A stretch of 64,000 nt of DNA from Auanema rhodensis. Taxonomy: Eukaryota > Nematoda > Chromadorea > Rhabditida > Rhabditidae. The notes beneath the pieces are model-generated. The model saw nothing but the letters and a program-made list of their open reading frames with translations, searched no databases and had not been told where the DNA came from. The translations under genes were made by a program, and so were the position numbers. The DNA lies in contig OZ059897.1 of NCBI GenBank assembly GCA_964057225.1, positions 4,712,001-4,776,000 on the forward strand, read 5' to 3'. How positions within the stretch are numbered: position 1 is the stretch's first letter; every line of letters begins with the position of its first letter. Positions 1 through 12,285 of this stretch are shown here, in pieces.

Positions 1-62
1 AATGTTTTTCAACGAAAAAATCATTTCTTCAGGGTGAAAATCGAGGATATAAGTGTGAACAT

Positions 63-76
63 ATATCAGTTGATAT
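63..76. other. 14 bp palindrome in each monomer
   Basis: ATATCA and TGATAT form a perfect 6 bp inverted repeat around a GT centre (63-68 and 71-76). It recurs every 351 bp. The only exception I noticed is at 778, where the outermost T is A. It lies between the strongly typed positions 60-61 and the large dyad starting at 78. It could be a protein site or part of a larger foldback. No function can be read from the sequence. Confidence 0.85.
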
Positions 77-77
77 C

Positions 78-144
78 TCGGTGCATTTTTAAGCTAACTC
101 AAATCTGATAACACAGATCAACGCAGCTTAAAAATCCGCATCGA
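78..144. other. Large imperfect dyad with nested inner stem
   Basis: The arms 85-95 (ATTTTTAAGCT) and 125-135 (AGCTTAAAAAT) pair perfectly over 11 bp. An outer extension pairs TCGGTGC at 78-84 with GCATCGA at 138-144, with one G-T pair and a two-base bulge (136-137), giving about 18 pairs per arm. Inside the loop, ATCTG (103-107) and CAGAT (114-118) form a second 5 bp stem around ATAACA. The structure recurs in every monomer and could extrude as a cruciform or fold in a transcript. Its common variants (97, 98, 120, 136) are all in loop or bulge bases. Confidence 0.85.
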
Positions 145-218
145 ATGCACTATACTACATTGAGAAACGCTCTATACAAAAATTAGTTATTATCGTTTGA
201 AAAATAATGCATTAGTGT

Positions 219-246
219 ATGTTGAGTTCCCATGTACACTCAACAT
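219..246. other. 9 bp stem, 10 base loop inverted repeat
   Basis: ATGTTGAGT (219-227) and ACTCAACAT (238-246) are perfect inverted repeats around a 10-base loop. The element recurs in every monomer and sits in the least variable part of the unit (about 195-266). Types 7 and 8 usually carry T to C at 222, which breaks the pair with A243, and I saw no compensating change at 243. The strong conservation may therefore reflect the sequence rather than the fold. Confidence 0.8.
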
Positions 247-2808
247 TGCTTCCAAAAACATTTTGATAAAAATTTTCCCGAAAAATTTCTAAATAATTTC
301 ACAAAAAGTAGATGTTTTTAGATTCCTTTTTTCAAGACGAAGACGATGGACAATGTTTTTCAACGAAAAAATCATTTCTTCAGAGTGAAAATCGAGGATA
401 TAAGTGTGAACATATATCAGTTGATATCTCGGTGCATTTTTAAGCTAACTCAAATCTGATAACACAGATCAACGCAGCTTAAAAATCCGCATCGAATGCA
501 CTATACTACATTGAGAAACGCTCTATACAAAAATTAGTTATTATCGTTTGAAAAATAATGCATTAGTGTATGTTGAGTTCCCATGTACACTCAACATTGC
601 TTCCAAAAACATTTTGACAAAAATTTTCCCGAAAAATTTCTAAATAATTTCACAAAAAGTAGATGTTTTTAGATTCCTTTTTTCAAGGCGAAGACGATGG
701 ACAATGTTATGCAACAAAAAAATCATTTCTTCAGGGTTAAAATCGAGGATATAAGTGTGAAAATATATCAGTTGATAACTCGGTGCATTTTTAAGCTAAC
801 TCAAATCTGATAACACAGATCGACGCAGCTTAAAAATCCGCATCGAATGCACTATACTACATTGAGAAACGCTATTCACAAAAATCAGTTATGATCGTTT
901 GAAAAATAATGCATTAGTGTATGTTGAGTTCCCATGTACACTCAACATTGCTTCCAAAAACATTTTGACAAAAATTTTCCCGAAAAATTTCTAAATAATT
1001 TCACAAAAAGTAGATGTTTTTAGATTCCTTTTTTCAAGACGAAGACGATGGACAATGTTTTTCAACGAAAAAATCATTTCTTCAGGGTGAAAATCGAGGA
1101 TATAAGTGTGAACATATATCAGTTGATATCTCGGTGCATTTTTAAGCTAACTCAAATCTGATAACACAGATCAACGCAGCTTAAAAATCCGCATCGAATG
1201 CACTATACTACATTGAGAAACGCTCTATACAAAAATTAGTTATTATCGTTTGAAAAATAATGCATTAGTGTATGTTGAGTTCCCATGTACACTCAACATT
1301 GCTTCCAAAAACATTTTGACAAAAAATTTCCCGAAAAATTTCTAAATAATTTCACAAAAAGTAGATGTTTTTAGATTCCTTTTTTCAAGGCGAAGACGAT
1401 GGACAATGTTATGCAACAAAAAAATCATTTCTTCAGGGTTAAAATCGAGGATATAAGTGTGAAAATATATCAGTTGATATCTCGGTGCATTTTTAAGCTA
1501 ATTCAAATCTGATAACACAGATCAACGCAGCTTAAAAATCCGCATCGAATGCACTATACTACATTGAGAAACGCTCTATACAAAAATTAGTTATGATCGT
1601 TTGAAAAATAATGCATTAGTGTATGTTGAGTTCCCATGTACACTCAACATTGCTTCCAAAAACATTTTGACAAAAATTTTCCCGAAAAATTTCTAAATAA
1701 TTTGACAAAAAGTAGATGTTTTTAGATTTCTTTTTTCAAGACGAAGACATTGGACAATGTTTTTCAACGAAAAAATCATTTCTTCAGGGTGAAAATCGAG
1801 GATATAAGTGTGAAACTATATCAGTTGATATCTCGGTGCATTTTTAAGCTAACTCAAATCTGATAACACAGATCGACGCAGCTTAAAAATTCGCATCGAA
1901 TGCACTATACTACATTGAGAAACGCTCTATACAAAAATAAGTTATGATCGTTTGAAAAATAATGCATTAGTGTATGTTGAGTTCCCATGTACACTCAACA
2001 TTGCTTCCAAAAACATTTTGACAAAAATTTTCCCGAAAAATTTCTAAATAGTTTCACAAAAAGTAGATGTTTTTAGATTCCTTTTTTCAAGGCGAAGACA
2101 TTGGATAATGTTTTTCAACGAAAAAATCATTTCTTCAGGGTGAAAATCGAGAATATAAGTGTGAACCTATATCAGTTGATATCTCGGTGCATTTTTAAGC
2201 TAGCTCAAATCTGATAACACAGATCGACGCAGCTTAAAAATCCGCATCGAATGCTTTATACTACATTGAGAAACGCTATTCACAAAAATCAGTTATGATC
2301 GTTTGAAAAATAATGCATTAGTGTATGTTGAGTTCCCATGTACACTCAACATTGCTTCCAAAAACATTTTGACAAAAATTTTCCCGAAAAATTTCTAAAT
2401 AATTTCACAAAAAGTAGATGTTTTTAGATTCCTTTTTTCAAGGCGAAGACGATGGACAATGTTATGCAACAAAAAAAACATTTCTTCAGGGTTAAAATCG
2501 AGGATATAAGTGTGAAAATATATCAGTTGATATCTCGGTGCATTTTTAAGCTAACTCAAATCTGATAACACAGATCGACGCAGCTTAAAAATCCGCATCG
2601 AATGCACTATACTACATTGAGAAACGCTCTATACAAAAATTAGTTATTATCGTTTGAAAAATAATGCATTAGTGTATGTTGAGTTCCCATGTACACTCAA
2701 CATTGCTTCCAAAAACATTTTGACAAAAATTTTCCCGAAAAATTTCTAAATAATTTCACAAAAAGTAGATGTTTTTAGATTCCTTTTTTCAAGGCGAAGA
2801 CGATGGAC

Positions 2809-3159
2809 AATGTTATGCAACAAAAAAATCATTTCTTCAGGGTTAAAATCGAGGATATAAGTGTGAACATATATCAGTTGATATCTCGGTGCATTTTTAA
2901 GCTAACTCAAATCTGATAACACAGATCAACGCAGCTTAAAAATCCGCATCGAATGCACTATACTACATTGAGAAACGCTCTATACAAAAATTAGTTATTA
3001 TCGTTTGAAAAATAATGCATTAGTGTATGTTGAGTTCCCATGTACACTCAACATTGCTTCCAAAAACATTTTGACAAAAATTTTCCCGAAAAATTTCTAA
3101 ATAATTTCACAAAAAGTAGATGTTTTTAGATTTCTTTTTTCAAGACGAAGACATTGGAC
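2809..3159. repeat. Hybrid monomer, type 4 into type 1
   Basis: The copy starts like the type 4 monomers at 29836 and 41419 ('gttatgc', 'gggtta'). From position 60 it reads like the type 1 monomers at 30538 and 42121 ('gaacata', 'gatcaa', 'gttatta'). The following copies match 30889 and 42472. Copy 1 therefore lacks exactly two monomers that copies 2 and 3 keep, with the junction between monomer positions 36 and 60. Confidence 0.85.
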
Positions 3160-6100
3160 AATGTTTTTCAACGAAAAAATCATTTCTTCAGGGTGAAAAT
3201 CGAGGATATAAGTGTGAAACTATATCAGTTGATATCTCGGTGCATTTTTAAGCTAACTCAAATCTGATAACACAGATCGACGCAGCTTAAAAATTCGCAT
3301 CGAATGCACTATACTACATTGAGAAACGCTCTATACAAAAATAAGTTATGATCGTTTGAAAAATAATGCATTAGTGTATGTTGAGTTCCCATGTACACTC
3401 AACATTGCTTCCAAAAACATTTTGACAAAAATTTTCCCGAAAAATTTCTAAATAATTTCACAAAAAGTAGATGTTTTTAGATTGCTTTTTTCAAGACGAA
3501 GACGATGGACAATGTTTTTCAACGAAAAAATCATTTCTTCAGAGTGAAAATCGAGGATATAAGTGTGAACATATATCAGTTGATATCTCGGTGCATTTTT
3601 AAGCTAACTCAAATCTGATAACACAGATCAACGCAGCTTAAAAATCCGCATCGAATGCACTATACTACATTGAGAAACGCTCTATACAAAAATTAGTTAT
3701 TATCGTTTGAAAAATAATGCATTAGTGTATGTTGAGTTCCCATGTACACTCAACATTGCTTCCAAAAACATTTTGACAAAAATTTTCCCGAAAAATTTCT
3801 AAATAATTTCACAAAAAGTAGATGTTTTTAGATTCCTTTTTTCAAGGCGAAGACGATGGACAATGTTATGCAACAAAAAAATCATTTCTTCAGGGTTAAA
3901 ATCGAGGATATAAGTGTGAAAATATATCAGTTGATATCTCGGTGCATTTTTAAGCTAATTCAAATCTGATAACACAGATCAACGCAGCTTAAAAATCCGC
4001 ATCGAATGCACTATACTACATTGAGAAACGCTCTATACAAAAATTAGTTATGATCGTTTGAAAAATAATGCATTAGTGTATGTTGAGTTCCCATGTACAC
4101 TCAACATTGCTTCCAAAAACATTTTGACAAAAATTTTCCCGAAAAATTTCTAAATAATTTCACAAAAAGTAGATGTTTTTAGATTCCTTTTTTCAAGGCG
4201 AAGACGATGGACAATGTTATGCAACAAAAAAATCATTTCTTCAGGGTTAAAATCGAGGATATAAGTGTGAAAATATATCAGTTGATATCTCGGTGCATTT
4301 TTAAGCTAATTCAAATCTGATAACACAGATCAACGCAGCTTAAAAATCCGCATCGAATGCACTATACTACATTGAGAAACGCTCTATACAAAAATTAGTT
4401 ATGATCGTTTGAAAAATAATGCATTAGTGTATGTTGAGTTCCCATGTACACTCAACATTGCTTCCAAAAACATTTTGACAAAAATTTTCCCGAAAAATTT
4501 CTAAATAATTTGACAAAAAGTAGATGTTTTTAGATTCCTTTTTTCAAGACGAAGACATTGGACAATGTTTTTCAACGAAAAAATCATTTCTTCAGGGTGA
4601 AAATCGAGGATATAAGTGTGAAACTATATCAGTTGATATCTCGGTGCATTTTTAAGCTAACTCAAATCTGATAACACAGATCGACGCAGCTTAAAAATTC
4701 GCATCGAATGCACTATACTACATTGAGAAACGCTCTATACAAAAATAAGTTATGATCGTTTGAAAAATAATGCATTAGTGTATGTTGAGTTCCCATGTAC
4801 ACTCAACATTGCTTCCAAAAACATTTTGACAAAAATTTTCCCGAAACATTTCTAAATAATTTCACAAAAAGTAGATGTTTTTGAATTCCTTTTTTCAAGG
4901 CGAAGACATTGGACAATGTTTTTCAACGAAAAAATCATTTCTTCAAGGTGAAAATCGAGGATATAAGTGTGAACATATATCAGTTGATATCTCGGTGCAT
5001 TTTTAAGCTAACTCAAATCTGATAACACAGATCGACGCAGCTTAAAAATCCGCATCGAATGCACTATACTACATTGAGAAACGCTCTATACAAAAATTAG
5101 TTATGATCGTTTGAAAAATAATGCATTAGTGTATGTTGAGTTCCCATGTACACTCAACATTGCTTCCAAAAACATTTTGACAAAAATTTTCCCGAAAAAT
5201 TTCTAAATAATTTCACAAAAAGTAGATGTTTTTAGATTTCTTTTATCAAGACGAAGACGATGGACAATGGTTTTCAACGAAAAAATCATTTCTTCAGGGT
5301 TAAAATCGAGGATATAAGTGTGAAACTATATCAGTTGATATCTCGGTGCATTTTTAAGCTAACTCAAATCTGATAACACAGATCAACGCAGCTTAAAAAT
5401 TCGCATCGAATGCACTATACTACATTGAGAAACGCTCTATACAAAAATTAGTTATTATCGTTTGAAAAATAATGCATTAGTGTATGCTGAGTTCCCATGT
5501 ACACTCAACATTGCTTCCAAAAACATTTTGACAAAAATTTTCCCGAAAAATTTCTAAATAATTTCACAAAAAGTAAATGTTTTTAGATTTCTTTTTTCAA
5601 GGCGAAGACATTGGACAATGTTTTTCAACGAAAAAATCATTTCTTCAGGGTGAAAATCGAGGATATAAGTGTGAACATATATCAGTTGATATCTCGGTGC
5701 ATTTTTAAGCTAACTCAAATCTGATAACACAGATCAACGCAGCTTAAAAATCCGCATCGAATGCACTATACTACATTGAGAAACGCTCTATACAAAAATT
5801 AGTTATTATCGTTTGAAAAATAATGCATTAGTGTATGTTGAGTTCCCATGTACACTCAACATTGCTTCCAAAAACATTTTGACAAAAATTTTCCCGAAAA
5901 ATTTCTAAATAATTTCACAAAAAGTAGATGTTTTTAGATTTCTTTTTTCAAAGCGAAGACATTGGACAATGTTTTTCAACGAAAAAATCATTTCTTCAGG
6001 GTGAAAATCGAGGATATAAGTGTGAACATATATCAGTTGATATCTCGGTGCATTTTTAAGCTAACTCAAATCTGATAACACAGATCAACGCAGCTTAAAA

Positions 6101-7722
6101 ATCCGCATCGAATGCACTATACTACATTGAGAAACGCTCTATACAAAAATTAGTTATTATCGTTTGAAAAATAATGCATTAGTGTATGCTGAGTTCCCAT
6201 GTACACTCAACATTGCTTCCAAAAACATTTTGACAAAAATTTTCCCGAAAAATTTCTAAATAGTTTCACAAAAAGTAGATGTTTTTAGATTCCTTTTTTC
6301 AAGGCGAAGACATTGGATAATGTTTTTCAACGAAAAAATCATTTCTTCAGGGTGAAAATCGAGAATATAAGTGTGAACCTATATCAGTTGATATCTCGGT
6401 GCATTTTTAAGCTAGCTCAAATCTGATAACACAGATCGACGCAGCTTAAAAATCCGCATCGAATGCACTATACTACATTGAGAAACGCTCTTTACAAAAA
6501 TTAGTTATGATCGTTTGAAAAATAATGCATTAGTGTATGTTGAGTTCCCATGTACACTCAACATTGCTTCCAAAAACATTTTGACAAAAATTTTCCCGAA
6601 AAATTTCTAAATAATTTCACAAAAAGTAGATGTTTTTAGATTTCTTTTATCAAGACGAAGACGATGGACAATGGTTTTCAACGAAAAAATCATTTCTTCA
6701 GGGTTAAAATCGAGGATATAAGTGTGAAACTATATCAGTTGATATCTCGGTGCATTTTTAAGCTAACTCAAATCTGATAACACAGATCAACGCAGCTTAA
6801 AAATTCGCATCGAATGCACTATACTACATTGAGAAACGCTATTTACAAAAATCAGTTATGATCGTTTGAAAAATAATGCATTAGTGTATGTTGAGTTCCC
6901 ATGTACACTCAACATTGCTTCCAAAAACATTTTGACAAAAATTTTCCCGAAAAATTTCTAAATAATTTCACAAAAAGTAGATGTTTTTAGATTCCTTTTT
7001 TCAAGGCGAAGACGATGGACAATGTTATGCAACAAAAAAATCATTTCTTCAGGGTTAAAATCGAGGATATAAGTGTGAAAATATATCAGTTGATATCTCG
7101 GTGCATTTTTAAGCTAATTCAAATCTGATAACACAGATCAACGCAGCTTAAAAATCCGCATCGAATGCACTATACTACATTGAGAAACGCTCTATACAAA
7201 AATTAGTTATGATCGTTTGAAAAATAATGCATTAGTGTATGTTGAGTTCCCATGTACACTCAACATTGCTTCCAAAAACATTTTGACAAAAATTTTCCCG
7301 AAAAATTTCTAAATAATTTGACAAAAAGTAGATGTTTTTAGATTCCTTTTTTCAAGACGAAGACATTGGACAATGTTTTTCAACGAAAAAATCATTTCTT
7401 CAGGGTGAAAATCGAGGATATAAGTGTGAAACTATATCAGTTGATATCTCGGTGCATTTTTAAGCTAACTCAAATCTGATAACACAGATCGACGCAGCTT
7501 AAAAATTCGCATCGAATGCACTATACTACATTGAGAAACGCTCTATACAAAAATAAGTTATGATCGTTTGAAAAATAATGCATTAGTGTATGTTGAGTTC
7601 CCATGTACACTCAACATTGCTTCCAAAAACATTTTGACAAAAATTTTCCCGAAACATTTCTAAATAATTTCACAAAAAGTAGATGTTTTTGAATTCCTTT
7701 TTTCAAGGCGAAGACATTGGAT

Positions 7723-10700
7723 AATGTTTTTCAACGAAAAAATCATTTCTTCAGGGTGAAAATCGAGAATATAAGTGTGAACCTATATCAGTTGATATCT
7801 CGGTGCATTTTTAAGCTAGCTCAAATCTGATAACACAGATCGACGCAGCTTAAAAATCCGCATCGAATGCACTATACTACATTGAGAAACGCTCTTTACA
7901 AAAATTAGTTATGATCGTTTGAAAAATAATGCATTAGTGTATGTTGAGTTCCCATGTACACTCAACATTGCTTCCAAAAACATTTTGACAAAAATTTTCC
8001 CGAAAAATTTCTAAATAATTTCACAAAAAGTAGATGTTTTTAGATTTCTTTTATCAAGACGAAGACGATGGACAATGGTTTTCAACGAAAAAATCATTTC
8101 TTCAGGGTTAAAATCGAGGATATAAGTGTGAAACTATATCAGTTGATATCTCGGTGCATTTTTAAGCTAACTCAAATCTGATAACACAGATCAACGCAGC
8201 TTAAAAATTCGCATCGAATGCACTATACTACATTGAGACACGCTCTATACAAAAATTAGTTATTATCGTTTGAAAAATAATGCATTAGTGTATGCTGAGT
8301 TCCCATGTACACTCAACATTGCTTCCAAAAACATTTTGACAAAAATTTTCCCGAAAAATTTCTAAATAATTTCACAAAAAGTAAATGTTTTTAGATTTCT
8401 TTTTTCAAGGCGAAGACATTGGACAATGTTTTTCAACGAAAAAATCATTTCTTCAGGGTGAAAATCGAGGATATAAGTGTGAACATATATCAGTTGATAT
8501 CTCGGTGCATTTTTAAGCTAACTCAAATCTGATAACACAGATCAACGCAGCTTAAAAATCCGCATCGAATGCACTATACTACATTGAGAAACGCTCTATA
8601 CAAAAATTAGTTATTATCGTTTGAAAAATAATGCATTAGTGTATGTTGAGTTCCCATGTACACTCAACATTGCTTCCAAAAACATTTTGACAAAAATTTT
8701 CCCGAAAAATTTCTAAATAATTTCACAAAAAGTAGATGTTTTTAGATTTCTTTTTTCAAAGCGAAGACATTGGACAATGTTTTTCAACGAAAAAATCATT
8801 TCTTCAGGGTGAAAATCGAGGATATAAGTGTGAACATATATCAGTTGATATCTCGGTGCATTTTTAAGCTAACTCAAATCTGATAACACAGATCAACGCA
8901 GCTTAAAAATCCGCATCGAATGCACTATACTACATTGAGAAACGCTCTATACAAAAATTAGTTATTATCGTTTGAAAAATAATGCATTAGTGTATGCTGA
9001 GTTCCCATGTACACTCAACATTGCTTCCAAAAACATTTTGACAAAAATTTTCCCGAAAAATTTCTAAATAGTTTCACAAAAAGTAGATGTTTTTAGATTC
9101 CTTTTTTCAAGGCGAAGACATTGGATAATGTTTTTCAACGAAAAAATCATTTCTTCAGGGTGAAAATCGAGAATATAAGTGTGAACCTATATCAGTTGAT
9201 ATCTCGGTGCATTTTTAAGCTAGCTCAAATCTGATAACACAGATCGACGCAGCTTAAAAATCCGCATCGAATGCACTATACTACATTGAGAAACGCTCTT
9301 TACAAAAATTAGTTATGATCGTTTGAAAAATAATGCATTAGTGTATGTTGAGTTCCCATGTACACTCAACATTGCTTCCAAAAACATTTTGACAAAAATT
9401 TTCCCGAAAAATTTCTAAATAATTTCACAAAAAGTAGATGTTTTTAGATTTCTTTTATCAAGACGAAGACGATGGACAATGGTTTTCAACGAAAAAATCA
9501 TTTCTTCAGGGTTAAAATCGAGGATATAAGTGTGAAACTATATCAGTTGATATCTCGGTGCATTTTTAAGCTAACTCAAATCTGATAACACAGATCAACG
9601 CAGCTTAAAAATTCGCATCGAATGCACTATACTACATTGAGAAACGCTCTATACAAAAATTAGTTATTATCGTTTGAAAAATAATGCATTAGTGTATGCT
9701 GAGTTCCCATGTACACTCAACATTGCTTCCAAAAACATTTTGACAAAAATTTTCCCGAAAAATTTCTAAATAATTTCACAAAAAGTAAATGTTTTTAGAT
9801 TTCTTTTTTCAAGGCGAAGACATTGGACAATGTTTTTCAACGAAAAAATCATTTCTTCAGGGTGAAAATCGAGGATATAAGTGTGAACATATATCAGTTG
9901 ATATCTCGGTGCATTTTTAAGCTAACTCAAATCTGATAACACAGATCAACGCAGCTTAAAAATCCGCATCGAATGCACTATACTACATTGAGAAACGCTC
10001 TATACAAAAATTAGTTATTATCGTTTGAAAAATAATGCATTAGTGTATGTTGAGTTCCCATGTACACTCAACATTGCTTCCAAAAACATTTTGACAAAAA
10101 TTTTCCCGAAAAATTTCTAAATAATTTCACAAAAAGTAGATGTTTTTAGATTTCTTTTTTCAAAGCGAAGACATTGGACAATGTTTTTCAACGAAAAAAT
10201 CATTTCTTCAGGGTGAAAATCGAGGATATAAGTGTGAACATATATCAGTTGATATCTCGGTGCATTTTTAAGCTAACTCAAATCTGATAACACAGATCAA
10301 CGCAGCTTAAAAATCCGCATCGAATGCACTATACTACATTGAGAAACGCTCTATACAAAAATTAGTTATTATCGTTTGAAAAATAATGCATTAGTGTATG
10401 CTGAGTTCCCATGTACACTCAACATTGCTTCCAAAAACATTTTGACAAAAATTTTCCCGAAAAATTTCTAAATAGTTTCACAAAAAGTAGATGTTTTTAG
10501 ATTCCTTTTTTCAAGGCGAAGACATTGGATAATGTTTTTCAACGAAAAAATCATTTCTTCAGGGTGAAAATCGAGAATATAAGTGTGAACCTATATCAGT
10601 TGATATCTCGGTGCATTTTTAAGCTAGCTCAAATCTGATAACACAGATCGACGCAGCTTAAAAATCCGCATCGAATGCACTATACTACATTGAGAAACGC

Positions 10701-11583
10701 TCTTTACAAAAATTAGTTATGATCGTTTGAAAAATAATGCATTAGTGTATGTTGAGTTCCCATGTACACTCAACATTGCTTCCAAAAACATTTTGACAAA
10801 AATTTTCCCGAAAAATTTCTAAATAATTTCACAAAAAGTAGATGTTTTTAGATTTCTTTTATCAAGACGAAGACGATGGACAATGGTTTTCAACGAAAAA
10901 ATCATTTCTTCAGGGTTAAAATCGAGGATATAAGTGTGAAACTATATCAGTTGATATCTCGGTGCATTTTTAAGCTAACTCAAATCTGATAACACAGATC
11001 AACGCAGCTTAAAAATTCGCATCGAATGCACTATACTACATTGAGAAACGCTCTATACAAAAATTAGTTATTATCGTTTGAAAAATAATGCATTAGTGTA
11101 TGCTGAGTTCCCATGTACACTCAACATTGCTTCCAAAAACATTTTGACAAAAATTTTTCCGAAAAATTTCTAAATAATTTCACAAAAAGTAAATGTTTTT
11201 AGATTTCTTTTTTCAAGGCGAAGACATTGGACAATGTTTTTCAACGAAAAAATCATTTCTTCAGGGTGAAAATCGAGGATATAAGTGTGAACATATATCA
11301 GTTGATATCTCGGTGCATTTTTAAGCTAACTCAAATCTGATAACACAGATCAACGCAGCTTAAAAATCCGCATCGAATGCACTATACTACATTGAGAAAC
11401 GCTCTATACAAAAATTAGTTATTATCGTTTGAAAAATAATGCATTAGTGTATGCTGAGTTCCCATGTACACTCAACATTGCTTCCAAAAACATTTTGACA
11501 AAAATTTTCCCGAAAAATTTCTAAATAGTTTCACAAAAAGTAGATGTTTTTAGATTCCTTTTTTCAAGGCGAAGACATTGGAT
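7723..11583. repeat. Four-monomer higher-order repeat 5-7-2-8 (1404 bp)
   Basis: The order 'gataatg', 'aatggtttt', basic, 'tgctgag' repeats from 7723, 9127 and 10531. The third round has only three monomers because 11233-11583 is a fusion of types 2 and 8. The next round starts at 11584. The matching zone in copy 3 (51247-54054) has complete four-monomer rounds. Confidence 0.9.
11233..11583. repeat. Hybrid monomer, type 2 into type 8
   Basis: It follows a type 7 copy ending in 'aaggcg', where a type 2 copy is normally placed. Yet it carries C at 222 and G at 296 ('tagtttc') and is followed by a type 5 copy, as type 8 would be. One monomer has been lost by fusion, shortening a four-monomer unit to three. 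Types 2 and 8 are identical before position 222, so the junction cannot be placed more finely. Confidence 0.8.
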
Positions 11584-12285
11584 AATGTTTTTCAACGAAA
11601 AAATCATTTCTTCAGGGTGAAAATCGAGAATATAAGTGTGAACCTATATCAGTTGATATCTCGGTGCATTTTTAAGCTAGCTCAAATCTGATAACACAGA
11701 TCGACGCAGCTTAAAAATCCGCATCGAATGCACTATACTACATTGAGAAACGCTCTTTACAAAAATTAGTTATGATCGTTTGAAAAATAATGCATTAGTG
11801 TATGTTGAGTTCCCATGTACACTCAACATTGCTTCCAAAAACATTTTGACAAAAATTTTCCCGAAAAATTTCTAAATAATTTCACAAAAAGTAGATGTTT
11901 TTAGATTTCTTTTATCAAGACGAAGACGATGGACAATGGTTTTCAACGAAAAAATCATTTCTTCAGGGTTAAAATCGAGGATATAAGTGTGAAACTATAT
12001 CAGTTGATATCTCGGTGCATTTTTAAGCTAACTCAAATCTGATAACACAGATCAACGCAGCTTAAAAATTCGCATCGAATGCACTATACTACATTGAGAA
12101 ACGCTCTATACAAAAATTAGTTATTATCGTTTGAAAAATAATGCATTAGTGTATGCTGAGTTCCCATGTACACTCAACATTGCTTCCAAAAACATTTTGA
12201 CAAAAATTTTTCCGAAAAATTTCTAAATAATTTCACAAAAAGTAAATGTTTTTAGATTTCTTTTTTCAAGGCGAAGACATTGGAC

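Larger units (their letters stand above)
1..351. repeat. Representative monomer (basic type 2)
   Basis: This is the reference copy for all monomer positions quoted here. It contains a palindrome at 63-76, a large dyad at 78-144, a stem-loop at 219-246, and an A/T-tract-rich stretch from about 255 to 332. Main variable positions are 5, 7, 9, 14, 32, 33, 36, 46, 60, 61, 97, 98, 120, 136, 155, 172-175, 184, 191, 222, 267, 273-277, 284, 286, 296, 300, 311, 320-321, 325, 331, 336-337, 345-346 and 351. It shares the rare T at 267 with copies 27028-27378 and 37909-38259, and on reading looks identical to the latter. The length is close to twice a 175 bp nucleosome repeat, but I see no clear internal half-repeat. 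Confidence 0.95.

Noticed and set aside
1-20. CENP-B box on the minus strand
   Set aside because: The reverse complement has TTCGTTGAAA, resembling the first half of the box, but the required CGGG half is absent (AACATTG follows), and type 4 copies destroy the TTCG.
46-56. TATA-like promoter motif (GATATAAG)
   Set aside because: A short A/T motif in 69% A/T DNA is expected by chance; there is no initiator, downstream gene or transcript evidence.
219-246. Covariation supporting an RNA stem
   Set aside because: The common T to C change at 222 is not matched by a change at 243, so pairing is broken in many copies and no compensatory evidence exists.
1-263. Inverted pair AATGTTTTT (1-9) and AAAAACATT (255-263)
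   Set aside because: The 9 bp A/T-rich arms are far apart and lost in type 4 copies; likely chance in this composition.
255-332. Phased A-tracts giving intrinsic curvature
   Set aside because: Many A and T tracts occur here, but their spacing (about 12-19 bp between several) does not hold a steady helical repeat by eye; a bendability calculation would be needed.
1-351. Monomer as an old dimer of a unit of about 175 bp
   Set aside because: Comparing halves by eye gave only short matches such as 'aatgca' and 'atgttttt'; no consistent half-length alignment was found.
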